From Climacium dendroides (lineage: Eukaryota; Streptophyta; Bryopsida; Hypnales; Climaciaceae): 64,000 nt of DNA. Within the stretch, counting starts at the first letter, position 1. Each line of letters begins with the position of its first letter. The notes beneath the pieces are model-generated. The model saw only the letters and a program-made list of their open reading frames with translations, had not been told where the DNA came from and did no database searches. The stretch lies in contig OX467089.1 in assembly GCA_950106755.1 (NCBI GenBank), positions 21,123,345 through 21,187,344 on the forward strand. Direction: 5' to 3'. A program made the position numbers and the translations under genes. Shown piece by piece: positions 35,521 through 48,809 of this stretch.

Positions 35521-36079
35521 CTTCTTCTTACACTTAGTTGCTTGCAAGTCCATTTTTAGTTTGATTTTGTGTATGAGGTATTCTTCAACTATTTAGTTGT
35601 GGGGTGCTTCTTTTTCTAAATTTTTTTTTGCACTCATTGGAATGTAGAGCCATGTAATGAAAGGTGACATGCATGGAGGTCCGTCAAAGGTAGCCGACAA
35701 TGAGGTTGTCCACCACACTTTCTTGTACAAAGTTGTTGCACCATGTCTCTTTTTCGATTGTTCTCCATTTTATTGTGCATCCACAGCGATGCACTCATAC
35801 TGAACTCTTCTATATTGTTCATAGAAATGCAATTCAATTGGTCCCTACGTGAGTAGACACCATGCCTCCTACCAAAGCAACATGTTGCTTTATGTCTGTA
35901 GTATTTGTTGTAACAGTTGAAAGCACTAGAATTGCATTGTAAAGGAATCCGAAACGGCTTGAAGTTGTAGGGAAGTCATAATTGAGTCACTTTCTACCTT
36001 ATTTCAAAGTTATCACTTAAAAATGACTAGGAGGTGACTACTTCATGATTTCCTTTGTTATTTATTATTGTTTTCTGTG

Positions 36080-37158
36080 GACAAGCCGTGCGCAAAAGAA
36101 GCTCATCTCTGAGATCGGCCGTAGAGTCATTGAAGAAGGACCTAAAATCAGTAGATGTGAAGTTTGCAAAAGTGTTAGCAAAATCTTCAACCCAAGCTAA
36201 TGCATTAGAAGATTTGAGGAGCATGTTCCAGAATTTCATGGGCATCTTCAAGGCACGTGACAAAGGGAGCCCATCTATCAATCACTCTGTATTGGAGGTT
36301 GAACAACCTCCCGTAGTAGTGAAGCTTGGTGACATTGCAAGCGCACTTCTCAGGTCAAAGACAAAGGTTGTGGCCCTGTCGTCCTTGGACCCGACTACCA
36401 CAACGCAGCTAAAGGAGGCATGGAATCCCAAAGCCGTAAAAGTAAATCGACAGCGTGACCTTAGCCTCACAATCCTTTGCGCCAATAACGTTGACTTGTC
36501 CTCCGACTCTAAGAATGGCGCGGACGACGTTGTTTCTTCACCACGCAAACATCCGGGCAGTCAAGAAGGTAATTAGTCTCCAACCCCGCACGATACCGAA
36601 AGACGAGCACTTCCACAGGTATCTCCGCAATAGTCTGCATCTCCTACACTATCAAGGGATATGCAAGAAGATAAGTCCGGGAGTCATGAGTTCCAACGTG
36701 TAGAGGTGACTTTGGTCATTGCAGAAGTCCTGCAACCAAAATCCAGAGGTGGCAATAAAGTTACATAGCCGAAGGATCCTACTGCAGTTGTTTTCATTAC
36801 TAAGTCAAAAGGAGAGCATGTGGTAGGCTATACCCCTACGTCATCCGCAACAATAGTGGGAGCTGTGGGGCACGTCTCAGATGTGGAAGTAGCTACAAGC
36901 GGCACGGAATGGGATGGCACAGAAGAAGATGTTTCCAACAGTGGCGTCGATGCGGACGACAGCAAGCCCATGGCAAAGAAATCCGCGGCCGATGCAAAGG
37001 GAGGTGTCTTGAACAAAGAGCCTGTGGACAAAGATCATGATGATGTAGAGACTCCCGCAGACATTGTAGCTCCTTCAAAGAAGACAAAGAAAGCAGCAAA
37101 GTCCACAACGAAGATAAAGGCCTTTGCACATTATTTTGCTGGAATGTGCTTTGACTAA
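36080..37158 (+). pseudogene. Coiled-coil and Lys-rich middle of the decayed Ptta-like gene
   Basis: Two open segments lie in the right order between the N- and C-terminal Ptta pieces. The first (about 36090-36576) reads LRSAVESLKKDLKSVDVKFA then LEDLRSMFQNFMGIFKARDK, a plausible coiled coil. The second (about 36770-37158) is acidic and ends in the Lys-rich PSKKTKKAAKSTTKIKAF. The second frame can be followed upstream through a TAG at about 36765 into VIAEVLQPKSRGGNKVT. I recognise no domain; the assignment to the same gene rests on strand, order and the same amber-type decay. Confidence 0.33.
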
Positions 37159-38763
37159 GGTTCATCCAATGAAGACTCTGACCACGATTGTGACTAAACT
37201 AAAAGCTAGAATTAGAAATGGGAGAGAAAGTTGATTGTTCTGAACGTACAAGGGACTTTGGTGGATGCTAGTTTACTTGACAGTAAGGACTGTAATAGTA
37301 AAATATGTCCAAGTGGTAGGACTTTGAGTCGAAGAGTTATTTGTGGGCCTTGACTGAAGCAATTCTTAACTCACTGCTTTCAACATTTTACTGTTGCATT
37401 TTGGGGCAACGGAAGCGAATATTACATATCTGACATCGTTCCATTCATTCTACGTGGCTTAAACGGGATTGCCGAAGTAATTCCTTTGTTCAATTGGCCC
37501 ACTGAAGGAAGTGTCGGAGGTAAAGTTGATGGAGCTAAAGACAAAGATGGAGGAAAGGATCTAAGTGTAGTATACGCAAGGTGGCATGGCCTATGTTTTC
37601 CCAAAGAAACATACTAATTGTAGGTAGTAAAATCAGTAGAGTAGAATGCAATCCTAACTCGAACATCCTAATCGCTTCTTCGTTCTTTGGGAAGTGGCTT
37701 TGTACATCATTGGTTGACGATAAAGAGTACTTGAAGTATTATCTGTGGCTGGTGTTGGCGGTGCTATGGAAATGCCCGGACATTGGTGCTTTCTGATCAA
37801 AGTACCCTCGAGTTGTGAACTACACCCTGGAACAAATTATACAAAAACGCAAAAGCAAATTGCCATATGAGTTTCTGGACTACGTGGAAGGTGAAGGAAT
37901 AGTGCACTACAAATGCATCCACTATGATAGTGTCCCCTCACCTTCAATTCAACAATATATCTAATATTGTTTCTTTCTTCATGTAGGTGAAAGTACAGAA
38001 GTGGAGCAGCAAGAGCAAGGTGACACCGGCAGTAGATAAGAGGTCTGATGCCAATTCTAAAAAGGCACATTCCCAACCGTTGTAGCCATGTCATGGGGCT
38101 GCGTAGGTGGCAATTATATATTCCCCTATCCTTTTCCAATGCAAATGCAATCATATGGCAATCACCAGAAGTTTGTTCAAAGTTGCAAGTGCTTATTTTT
38201 CCTTTCCTCTTTTAGGTGGATGTTTTATTCTTGTATTTCTTCCAAACCTGCATTGCTCTTTTGGCTTTCCATTGAGTGCAATGCTGGTATGAGGGAATTA
38301 TTTGGTTTCTACTTCCTCGAAGCAGGACAGAATGAACCCGGCGCACACTGTAACAAATATACTGTCTTGGAAGCAAATGTGTTCTATGTTGTATAGATGT
38401 TCTATTTTCAGAATTTAGTGGGTGTTTCTTGATATGGACATGTAAAATTGGTCTTGTGTAAAGACTATAGATCGGGAAGAGTAGCATCTACTTCATTCTT
38501 AGGAAGTACATGTTGCCTATGAATGCTTGTGTGCAGTAGAACTACATGCAGTGAATGCCAAGTGACACGAAAGTATTGTGAAAGTTGGGAAGCAGTCACA
38601 AGCTAGCTGATGATGCTTAGTTACCGTTGTGAAGTCCTGTTGTAGTCCTCTTACCAATCATGCCATACCATGTACACTTGGAAACGTCATTGTGTGCAAT
38701 TGTATAGGTTTTTGGGCCACTGAAAAGACGCTAATCCATGTACTATTCATGATTTGTACCTAG

Positions 38764-39030
38764 TTTGACTTGGACGATGAAGTCATACTTATAAACCCTC
38801 AATCTGTGTGCCAGAAAATGGCATTGGGCATTGTCATTGAACTTGGAGGTGAAGCCCAATTCCACTTCATGACTGTCCCAGATTCCTAGGTGAAGGTGGA
38901 TGTCAAGGACATTCTACAGCCTAGTATTGCGCTCATGTACCCGAAGGAAGAGGCGAAGCAATTTAACATTGAAGATGCAAGAAGGGCGTCCGCTATATGG
39001 GACACAAAGTACATGAAACTAGTAACTTGA
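38764..39030 (+). pseudogene. Ptta/En/Spm-type C-terminal domain
   Basis: This plus-strand frame encodes FDLDDEVILINPQSVCQKMA, then LGIVIELGGEAQFHFMTVPD, a TAG at about 38890, then VKVDVKDILQPSIALMYPKE and FNIEDARRASAIWDTKYMKL, closing with TGA. It is clearly related to the minus-strand fragment at 20005-20277, sharing the A.G.V...GG..FH core, P.. LM.P, and a final DA....WD..Y/F. In plant En/Spm-type proteins this is the C-terminal module. The single internal stop is TAG. Its presence here shows a second copy of a TnpA-like gene separate from the nested element. Confidence 0.52.
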
Positions 39031-40224
39031 TATGTACAACTTTGACATTGACATAGTTGTGGCAGTAGGATGGCAGCGCAATACCATCACTTGAACTCCC
39101 CATGGGCCTAAACTTGACAGAACCTTGCTAGTTGTAGCTTCTTCTTCTTTTGTAAATGCTCATCTTTTGAAATGTCATGCTATGAAAACTATTTTTTATA
39201 CATCCCTTGTAGCTCACTAACACGGAACGTTCTTTATGTCCAAGTATTCCATGGGTTAGGCACTCTAGCATATAGTGGCCGGCAGTTTTGGGGGGTGCCC
39301 ACCTTAACTTATGCAAACGACGATGGCAAGGGATTTCGAATCTGTTGGTGTCAGCAGGGGCTGTGCTTTTTAGCTGGGCATGGCCAGCCACCCCCAAGCG
39401 GCACTCAGGGGCACGTAGGGAGTTATTAGGGAGGGGGGGGCAATGGGGCATGCTTCAAAAATAAACTGGAAATTCCCAAAGTCTACAAATAGTAAGCAGT
39501 TAACCCAATCTTCGAGGCATTTTTGGATGAATATTTAAATCCATTCTTTCCCCACTGCAGCTGGACGGACTTCTTTTCGGTTCATCGTACAGAAAAATGG
39601 ATGATCTGACGGTTGTCGAGGGTTGAATTCTTTAATGGAGCTCCGTTAAGTGGATGTTGGACTGAGTGACTTCACCCGCCTGTCAAGGACCTTTTCCTTC
39701 TGCAATTGTTTTTGTTTCTGCAGGGACGGATCGATCATTCATTCATTCATTTATTAAATAAGTGATGCCACTGAAGGGAAACAGGGTTGATGACAACTGG
39801 ACCTCTGATCTATTCTGACTCCTCGTCAGACAAATTAAAATCCTCATTCCCATGACAGCAGCACAATATGCTTTTTCTCAAGGAGGGCAACAGTCAGGAA
39901 AGCTTATGATGTGGACATTGATATTATTAACCCAATATTTGATGTCGGAACAGCAAAGGCAGACTGACCCATTTTTCCTCTAGCCCTTTTTTTTTTCTTT
40001 TAAAAAATGCACATGGTCACTTTTTCCAAACTAAACAACGTTAGATTCAGACCCAGTGCTTCAAATATGGGAAAGAAGAACAAATCTAATCCAACTGAAC
40101 ATGGGCAACTTCAAATAGAACAACTCCAAGCAATGTAAAGTAGAAATGAGGTAGGCAAATCCATTATGGTTCCCGATGCGGTGCATTTCTAGTGGAATGG
40201 GTTTTTGGAACCAATGCTCTTGTA
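39031..40224. other. Intergenic, no gene recognised
   Basis: This stretch is moderately GC-rich around 39230-39460 with opposing ORFs of 85 and 107 codons that show no domain. A (TTCA)n-like microsatellite lies near 39739-39756. Nothing further can be supported. Confidence 0.45.
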
Positions 40225-40449
40225 GTAAGGTAAGAGCACCCAATGGCGTTAGTGTACCCAATGGCGTCACTTTCTATATATAATAGTCATTTCAAAACTT
40301 AAATGTAGATAAATTGTAGATAGCTTATTTTTATTGATCAAAATAATAAGTTATCTATAGTTGATTTACATTTATATTCTAGAATCATTACCTTACTTAG
40401 AAAGTGATGCCATTGGGTACACTAACACCATTGGATGCTCCTACCTTAC
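40225..40449. mobile_element. 225-bp foldback MITE (GTAAGGTA.GAGCA.CCAATGG termini)
   Basis: The left arm GTAAGGTAAGAGCACCCAAT pairs with the right arm, whose complement reads GTAAGGTAGGAGCATCCAAT. Pairing continues through GGCGTTAGTGTACCCAATGG and CACTTTCTA, with an AT-rich centre (AATTGTAGATAGCTTATTTT and its complement). The whole element folds into one long hairpin. The GAGCA.CC core is reminiscent of Tourist/PIF-Harbinger MITEs with TAA-type targets, but the inverted symmetry extends past that point and no clear target duplication is visible. Confidence 0.78.
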
Positions 40450-43400
40450 AGCTTGATTTCCATGATCATGTATCTATATGTGAATTGGAACCCTAGCCTA
40501 GGATCGATTTACTAAATCTTGCATCTTGATGTAATATAAATTGCAAACAATGTGGAATAGGAATTCAAAGGGTTGGAATTGCATTGAAAAGTCATCATTT
40601 TATGCATTCATTTGACGTCACCATGAAGCTTCTACAAATGATAAAGTGTTCCATTTCTTATATAAGGACCTTTTTGGAAGCACCCAAAAGAACAAAAATA
40701 GTTTCACAAATGGGAAGCTATTTGCTTTTGCTTTCAATGTCTATAATGTATCCTTCTTTCTCAAAAACGAGTTGCCCTAAATACTTGCAAAATACTCCTT
40801 GATTTGTCATTCTTTTGCTATAAGAAAATTGCGAATCTAATATGTGTGGCATCAAATTATTTGCAATATTTTATCTTGGAGGTAAGTAATGCTTCTTATT
40901 AAAAGGAAGTGAAAAAGAAGAACATGAGTTTAAGTCTATTGAAGAATGGCAACAAACAAACTTAAGAATTAGAGCATACATGTAGCAAGTGACGATGTGG
41001 AAGTTCCTACTACAAAAAATTGAATTAAAACTTTAAAAAGAGGATTTCAAAGTAATTAATGAACTTTGTTACACTTGCAAAAAAGTCTCGAGGAGGGTAC
41101 TGGATCTAGGCATCTAGCTATTTGTACATGAGTTGTATTATGCCATGCACATGAACAAATTTGAATTGAATTCATTGATGAAAACATTGAAAAAAATACC
41201 CAAGCACGCCACATTTGTCAAGTAGCGTAACTCCCATACCAACCATTTGCTAATGTATCTTTCATGAATAACCTTCAATTTGGCATCAAATTTGTCTTTA
41301 GAATTGCAGTTTCTAAAGAGGCACTATCTGGTGAAAAGATGTAGCCCCCCTCCCCTTGTCCCCTTTCATTTTTTTTATTTAAGAAAATTTCAGACCATAG
41401 ATCTTCTCATAGGAAAAAAAATATAACCAATCTCCAAGCCGTTGATATGGTGTACAAATATGTATATGAAAACAAATATGAATATCGATTCAGAATACAG
41501 ATATGGATACTTGTACAGAAGATGGATATGGTACATATACAAAAGATGGATATGAATACATGTATGAATATAAAATACAAATACAAAAATATACAATATA
41601 ACTATGGATATGAATATGAATATAGATATGAGTACAGAAGATGTACATATGTACATACTAAAATTCCATATCAATTGTACCACCCCATGTCAATTTCAAA
41701 TTACAAACTAGGAATGGGGGGGTGTTTAAGGTTTGGATTTGGGGAATTAAAAAAAATATTAAGTTTGAATTGGGGTTGGATTTGAAAATTAAAAAATATC
41801 TATATTTAATTTGGGTAGGGAGGTGGGGTGAACCTCTACCTTCCTATCCACTCAAAAGATAGGCTACATGCACTATGAGATCTTGATGATCCACTCACAC
41901 TAGACGCACTTTCCATCAAAAATATACTCAAGGTCCAATTATCCAAATGAAATCCTTCCACATTAGTAGAATTTTTATACTAATGACCATAGGTTGTAGT
42001 CAAAGGATTTGATATATTGTGATTAAAGGAAGATTGGAGCCTTCTAAATCTATTAAATTTCAAAAATGACAAGTCACTAGAGCTTAAATGGATGACATGA
42101 TGACATGGAATCCTATATGAACTAAAAGAAATAAAGTTTTATAGTCACTCAGATTTTGAAGTCCGATAACCCAACTTTTTAAGTTGTCTTGTTGAATTTT
42201 TGGAATGACCAAGTCATTATGAGGTAATTGCACCTAAAATCACACAAATAAGTACTTTAGTATGGTTTCCATTATTATATTGAAAATCTTTTTGAGGTTT
42301 TTTGTTGATAGTCGAAAGGGGATTTTAGATTCTCTTAAGATGCATTTTTTGGACACTGTATGAATAAACTACAAATTTTCAAAGTGCTAAAAATAAGTGT
42401 TTTTAAAACTAATTATAGACTCTCATGAATAATAGGGGTACATTTTAGTTGAGAATTTGGAGTGTATAGTTTTAGAAAATAGTCATAATTAGATGTAGTT
42501 ACTTTAGTAAAGATTATTTGTTGTTTTTGTTGTTCTTTATTTCTATTTATTATGAGAGCTACGAACGCAGATTATATAGCTATAATGCAATTATTGTTGG
42601 AATACAATTTTGTTGTTGCATTGTAGGAGTTAATTATCAAATATCTCTTTTGTAGGAATTCATTAAAAATTTAAAAAAAACTTTTTCCAATCTAAGCTTA
42701 TTTTACACTATTAAAAATGACTATATCCTTAAACATCTTAAAGAACATCTTAAACTTGATTTTTATCCTAAATAATTTGATTATAAGATCTTTGTTCAAG
42801 AAAGAAAAATTCAAAATTTATTGTTTCTTATAGAGACTAATGATAGGATTTTTTGCATTCATATCAACAATAAAAATATTTTAAAAATATTTTAATTTAC
42901 TTGTGAGGTCTTAAACACTTTGTTGCTTGTGAAGTTTAATTTCTATTTTATTTCAATTACCAATTTTATATATTTCAAAAATTGAGAAGAGTTCCATTTG
43001 GAAGTTTTATAAATCAATTTTTGTGAATTAACCTTTAATGGCAAGTAACTTGAATATATTGAAACAAATTGGAATCCATATTTGAAAAAAAAGAATGTAT
43101 ATAAAATTGAAGTCTTCAAACAACGTATTTGGATTGCTGCAATAGAAACTCAAGTTATGCGTGTTTGAAATATATTTTATTACAATTTTGTCTTTAAAGA
43201 ATTTTCACTTTATTTTAAAGTTTGGAACGTGTAACATTAGACATAAATTGTTGGATATGCATAAATGTTTTGAATGAAAAATGTACAAGAATTCATAAAA
43301 TTCTAATCAAATGGTGTTAAGGTTTTATATAAGTGTTTAAAAGTTTATCATGAAAAAGTTTTTATGATATATCTACAATTTTTGTGCAACTACATCTCAA

Positions 43401-43763
43401 ATTGTTGCTTCATGCCATACTTTTAGTAATGAAATGATGCACTTTTAGTATAGAAAAGTTTCTTAGGGTTTCAATATCTATTTTCCAAATTCAAATTGAC
43501 AACTTTGTGATCTATAGAAGGTGCCTTAGTAGAATTTGAAGTGAGGTGTATAGCATTATGGTGTGAGTTGACATGAATAGACATGCTCGGTTTGATATAG
43601 AGTTCACGAGATCAAGCGGAGAAGTTGTATTGAATGACGCACTTTTTTAGTTTTCTTTTTAATACAATTGTGAGTCTTCCTATGGTTGGATTTGTTTTGA
43701 GACACAACATGTAAGGAAAACATTATTGTTATAGGGCTGGCTAAGGTTGCACGTGTTTCAAAG
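40450..43763. other. AT-rich gene-free stretch with an ATGAAT-type repeat
   Basis: The tract 41447-41660 is built of degenerate TATGAATA/ATACAGAAGATGGATATG words and gives spurious ORFs rich in Tyr/Met (plus strand) or Ile/Tyr/His (minus strand). The rest has stops in all frames and no recognisable domain or RNA gene. Confidence 0.5.
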
Positions 43764-44096
43764 ATGACCAACCTGAATGCAGGTTTTACTTTGCAGTTTG
43801 TAGCGTTGTGTTTGGCATCTTATGATGTCGCAGCACTAGACGTCAAACCTGAAGAGAAGGCAAATTCGGTGCTCAATGCTTTCAAGACCAACGTGGTTTT
43901 CTTTGGCAAGTCCTGGAGATTGGACAATCCTGTCCCACAAAGATTGCAGATGGTCCCCTTGAGTGAGTTTGGTGCTACGAAACTGCACCAACTGCGAATT
44001 ACTCTTTTCAGCGAGTGGCAAATCAAAATCGAAGTGCGCAAGGAAGATGGACAAGCCGACTTGTCCAACGTTTGGGTAACCCCTAGATGTCGGTGA
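43764..44096 (+). CDS. Orphan ORF, 110 codons, function unknown
   Basis: This ATG-initiated ORF stands out from its AT-rich surroundings by higher GC and an even amino-acid composition. It begins MTNLNAGFTLQFVALCLASY, a hydrophobic stretch that could act as a signal sequence. A mixed region follows (KANSVLNAFKTNVVFFGKSW) and the ORF ends in charged WQIKIEVRKEDGQADLSNVW. GT dinucleotides near the end (about 44070 and 44095) could be splice donors, so it may be a first exon. I recognise no family. It could equally be a captured gene fragment in a transposon. No other exon was identified downstream. Confidence 0.3.
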   Translation: MTNLNAGFTLQFVALCLASYDVAALDVKPEEKANSVLNAFKTNVVFFGKSWRLDNPVPQRLQMVPLSEFGATKLHQLRITLFSEWQIKIEVRKEDGQADLSNVWVTPRCR

Positions 44097-47000
44097 TGTA
44101 AGATTCTTAACCATTTGTAATTAGCATCTTTTTTTGGTTTTCTCCTTTCCTACACGTTTTTGTTATGCAGAGTCACTAATGTTGTTCTTTGCAAACATGC
44201 AGGTTAGCAACAATAGAATTTTTCTTGGAGGAATCAATTTAGTGTTTTTGAGTGTCCAAGTTTCGTATATCAGTTTTGAGATTTACTTTGCTTAGACATT
44301 CAACCCTGGACCAAGTATATTGTTTATACCTTTGTTTCTAGAAACTTGTTCATGGTGAGTTATGTGTTTGTAAACACATACACTACAATTTTGAGAATTT
44401 TCTATAGACCTAAACCTTGAACTTGGGTATTGTTCCATTGTTTTTTCTTGGTACTATGTTTTGATTCAAATTTCAGATTCAATTTGTTTCATTGCAAGTA
44501 GTGTAATTCTGTGTTTCTACTGTGAATATAGTTTGCAATTTTAGCATTCAAAGTTAACTACAAAGTATAAGTGTAATGTTTAGGCAAACCTTCTCATGAA
44601 AAAGTGTGCATCCTATCCTTCTAAGTTTTAGTAGAACATTGTCCACTATGTTGTATTTATAATGAATATAGGGTATAAAAATGAACACCCAAAAAAATTT
44701 CAACTAAAATATAGGGTACATGAAATAAATTTTTTTTAGAAATTTAGGTAAAAAAAGCCCCCCATAAATTTAAAAAAATTACCGACATAGCCTTCAAATA
44801 ATAGGGGGTTACTCACACGTGATCAACGAAGTTCCTATATAGTGCCCCACTAAGTATCGAACTAACCCAGAAAAACAGAGATGTTCTAAGTAATGCAGAT
44901 CCAAACAAAGCACAACAGAAATCCAACAAAATACAATCCCTCTCCAACACACTAATATTGCGTAATAAGCTCAAACAGAGCAATAAACTGTACCATGTTT
45001 GACACGTATGACTCACAGTGGTGGAACTACAAGACAAGCATGCAAAACACTCACCAATTTGCAATAGAAGTTCGCAATAAAATCCTTAACCTAAAGCATC
45101 TGCAAACAACGTAAGGCCTACAACCTTGCATTGTCCACGAATTTGTCGCCCAAAATCAAGATTTGAAAAAAAACCCGCAAAGCAAAACGAATCTAAAAAA
45201 CTCTGGTAGCAGTCCTTCCATTTTTTACTAAACTTCTGGTATTGGATAGAACGCTCATTCATGCATCCAATGTTCTTCCATTTGTTGTTAGGATATGGGA
45301 TTCTAGGACATGGGATTCCATCCTCGATACCTCCTTTATATTTATACTATATTAAATAAAGTAGTGGAAAGTTCAAATTTTTGGAGGGGATTTGGGAGGG
45401 GCTATTTTAGAAAAAAAATCAATAAAATTTAGTAATATATAACACTCTTCATTATTTATAATGACTAGTAGCCCATTATGTGGATGCTAATTTACTTTGA
45501 ATAATTGTTGCAAATTTAGGTCCAACACAATTAAAAATCCCCTTCATTTGTTTGCAGCTACCATAAAAAACCGGGAGTGTACCCCTGGACAATTGATAAG
45601 ATCTTCCCTTTTTGCAATATTAAAATTTAATAAATAAAATTTTAAAAAAAACATAAAATTAGAGAATAATATTAAAAATTCTCTAGAACATGATTTTGCA
45701 AAGTTAGAAGGAAAAAAAAATTCAATTTCTAAAATAATTTTCTTTTAGACATTTTTTTGAAACACTTTTGATTTGAGGAATGTGTTGAAGCATTTAGTAA
45801 TTATACATTTAGTACGCCCCAAAAATAACATAGTGTACATATAGAGCCAAGGCTTATGATTTGCATCCTCTCCTCCCTCTTCTTTCTGTAATTGAAATGA
45901 GTTTGTAGAGCTCTAAGAAACTATATGAGAGCATAGTAGTTAATCTCCAAAGTCCCATAGTCTTAATAGGAGACAAAATGGATTTTGGGTAGGTTCATGT
46001 AACCTCAATTTTTAACATGATTTTGTTAAATTTTATTTTATGATATACAATTTCATTAGCTTCTTGGGAATATGATTTTAATTCAAGTGGTCCTTGAAAA
46101 ACAAAAGTTATGCTATAAGAAACTCAAAAAAGACGAAACAAGGCAACAAAAAAATCCACAAAAATTATTGTTGTTGTTGTTATTATTATTATTATTTCAT
46201 ATATTATATTTTACATACACAAAAAGCTTTCCATTTGAATTAGTGATGTGAAAGTAATGGAGCTTCTTGTCATGGGGCAATCATAGAAACCACTTGAGAA
46301 AATAATAAGATTCATTTTTTAACTCAATTTTCAAAATTAAAGTTCCACAAGGCTTAGAGTGCTTGTTAGACAACTTCATTGTTGTGATTAGTGTGTGTGT
46401 TTCAATTCCATCTTAAAGCTATTAACAATTTGGTTTTTGTTTTCAATCTTGTTTTAACTTCTACTCAACAATTTTTTAAAGAATGAAAATCAACTTTTTT
46501 AATGATTTTTTTCCTTAGATTTTCAACTCAAATTTTCAAAATAATTTTTTTAAATCAAAATATTTAATGCAAAAATTTTAAGTTAAGAAGATTCAAAGTC
46601 AAATAATCTAGTCTAGGAATGTATACAAAAATCTCCTTTCTTCACTTTAAATGTGAATATCTTGCAATTTACATCTTGAAAGTTTATAAAATTTCTTCCC
46701 TATATTTTTATACTAGTTTGGTACAAGATCTTTTGGTTAGATATGCAAAAAGGTAATTTGAAATTTTTAAAAACTTTTTGCAATAGAAATGGCATGTTGA
46801 AGTGTTTTTTTGATGGAAAAGGCCTTGGTATTTTAGGGATTAATATATGGGACAAGTATAGATGCACTTGTTTTGGCCCACCTAATTTCCATCTATTATA
46901 TGCATCCTTTCAACAAAAACAAGTTGACATTTGAATCAATGTACTCTTGTGTTGTATCTACCTTCAAATCAAATCCTTCATACCATATATGAGGGTCAAA

Positions 47001-48172
47001 TTTGGCAAAGGTACTAAATGAAATTGCCTCTTCACCTTATAATAATCGCTAAATGCTTTGTAATACTTTCTTTATGAAATGGATTTATATTCATGTAGGA
47101 TAATATAAAGACATTTTAAAGCAATACAAGAATTCTATAGACTCATTTTGTCACATAATACATTACAACGTCACTTGTTTAGGCATGTACACTTTTTATG
47201 ACAAACCATTAGATCAAGTAGTTCTAAACTTATTATATTTTATATTTGTAAGTACTCCAACAATGACACCAACAAAAGTAGACTACTTCTAAACAACACC
47301 CTCAAATCTAAATACCATTTAATTTATTGGATTCGCATTTTGTAATGACAAATTCTCCTATGAGGCCATTAAACTCAAGTGCTAAAAATATGCACTCCCT
47401 AATTTATAACATCTACCAATACGGATGGAATACAAAATTTCTTACAATCATTAGTGTGGGCAATAGAGGCGCAACTCACATTACATCCTCCTATACATTA
47501 CATTAAGATCTAAACATCTCCAAATCATCCGTATCAAAGTCTCTTTTATAAAATAAATTACATTGTCATCAAATTTTTGGCCTACATTTTGCCTTATAAA
47601 CATAGACTATAAAACAACCAAACATTGCCCCCACTATTGAACATATACTAACACTCTACCCTATCACCATCGACTTTGCCTATACATCCACAACTCAATT
47701 ATTGTAGTATCCCCCATTTTTCCCCATTAGTAAACAAGAAATCGGATTCAAAAGTAGGAAAGGGTTTATCTTCTAATGAAGATATGTAGTGCAAGTATCA
47801 CTTGTATAGACTTCTCAAAGTCAATTGTGGGATATTAGGTGGATAGACTCTCATTTAAGTCAATCTCTTAATTCTTAAAGAACATATTGGTGACTGTCAA
47901 AATCATCCCTTTTAATACCTTGTAAATCATTGGTTAAAAAAAATCCTAAAGTACTCATTGGAAGTCAAACTACTATACAAGGCCTCCCCTTTTCACACAA
48001 AATTTGGAGGATGAATAGTTGCACTTCTGTCCTACATTGAAGAATTCTCTATCTTTTATCAGCCCAAAACCTTAAACTAAAGTTTCTCTCTTATACATAA
48101 TTCCAAAGACCCATAACAACTCTAAATTAGAGCTTCAGAGCTGTACTCTTACACTCTAGATTGGTGCCCTAA
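44097..48172. other. AT-rich gene-free stretch
   Basis: Stops occur in all frames and only short ORFs are present. A microsatellite (TTG)n followed by (TTA)n lies at 46166-46195. No element ends, RNA genes or domains were recognised. Confidence 0.5.
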
Positions 48173-48404
48173 AAGCATCCCCACCAATGAGTTCCGTATC
48201 CTTAAAGCTTCAGGGAGAGGACCTCATATGGAGATAGAGATACAGAAATTTCACCGCACCAACCTTTATCCAAAACCTGTATCTCTAAAATATACAGATT
48301 TCTGTAAAACTCTTCTCCACTTCTGTATCCAGAGAACTCGTCCCTATTTGATGTCCCAAGCTCAGTAAACAGATAGAGAAACAGAAGAGCTGGTGGGGAT
48401 GCTC
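48173..48404. mobile_element. 232-bp Tourist/PIF-Harbinger-like MITE, TSD TAA
   Basis: The left end AAGCATCCCCACCA and the right end TGGTGGGGATGCTC are inverted repeats (one mismatch at the outermost base). TAA lies on both sides (48170-48172 and 48405-48407). A G/A-rich GCATC-type terminus with TAA target duplication is the signature of Tourist-like MITEs. Inner complementarity (TATCTCTAAAATATACAG region) is partial. It lies about 650 bp upstream of the GC-rich block that precedes the XTH gene. Confidence 0.85.
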
Positions 48405-48809
48405 TAAGACCTCCTGCCTACGTTACTTTTAGTAAAAGCCTTTCACCTTTAAAGAAAGGAGAAGAAAAGAAAAGGACTGGGACGACCTACACAGTCCGGA
48501 CACCTGTCAAGAGAACCTCCAGAGCTGACGGGTACCCGTCCCTGTCCAGCTCACGGTTGCCATGACAACTTCTACACAAGAGGCGCTTTTACTTTTTCGC
48601 ATTGAAAGGCCCACTCCCTCCCAACACACATTCTGACAGACTTAACGACCCAAGCTTACGCCCCCTTCACGCGGCTCTCTAAAATACAGCTGGTGTCCTC
48701 CTGCAGCCACCCCTAACCTCCGAGGTTCGGGTCCACACCTGTTCCCGAGCCAGTGGCCCAGGTGGCGCACGCCCATTCTGCATGGAACAGGCGAAGCCTC
48801 GCTCACAGA

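Noticed and set aside
41390..41785. Opposed ORFs of 97 and 112 codons
   Set aside because: Both derive from a degenerate ATATGAATAC-type simple repeat.
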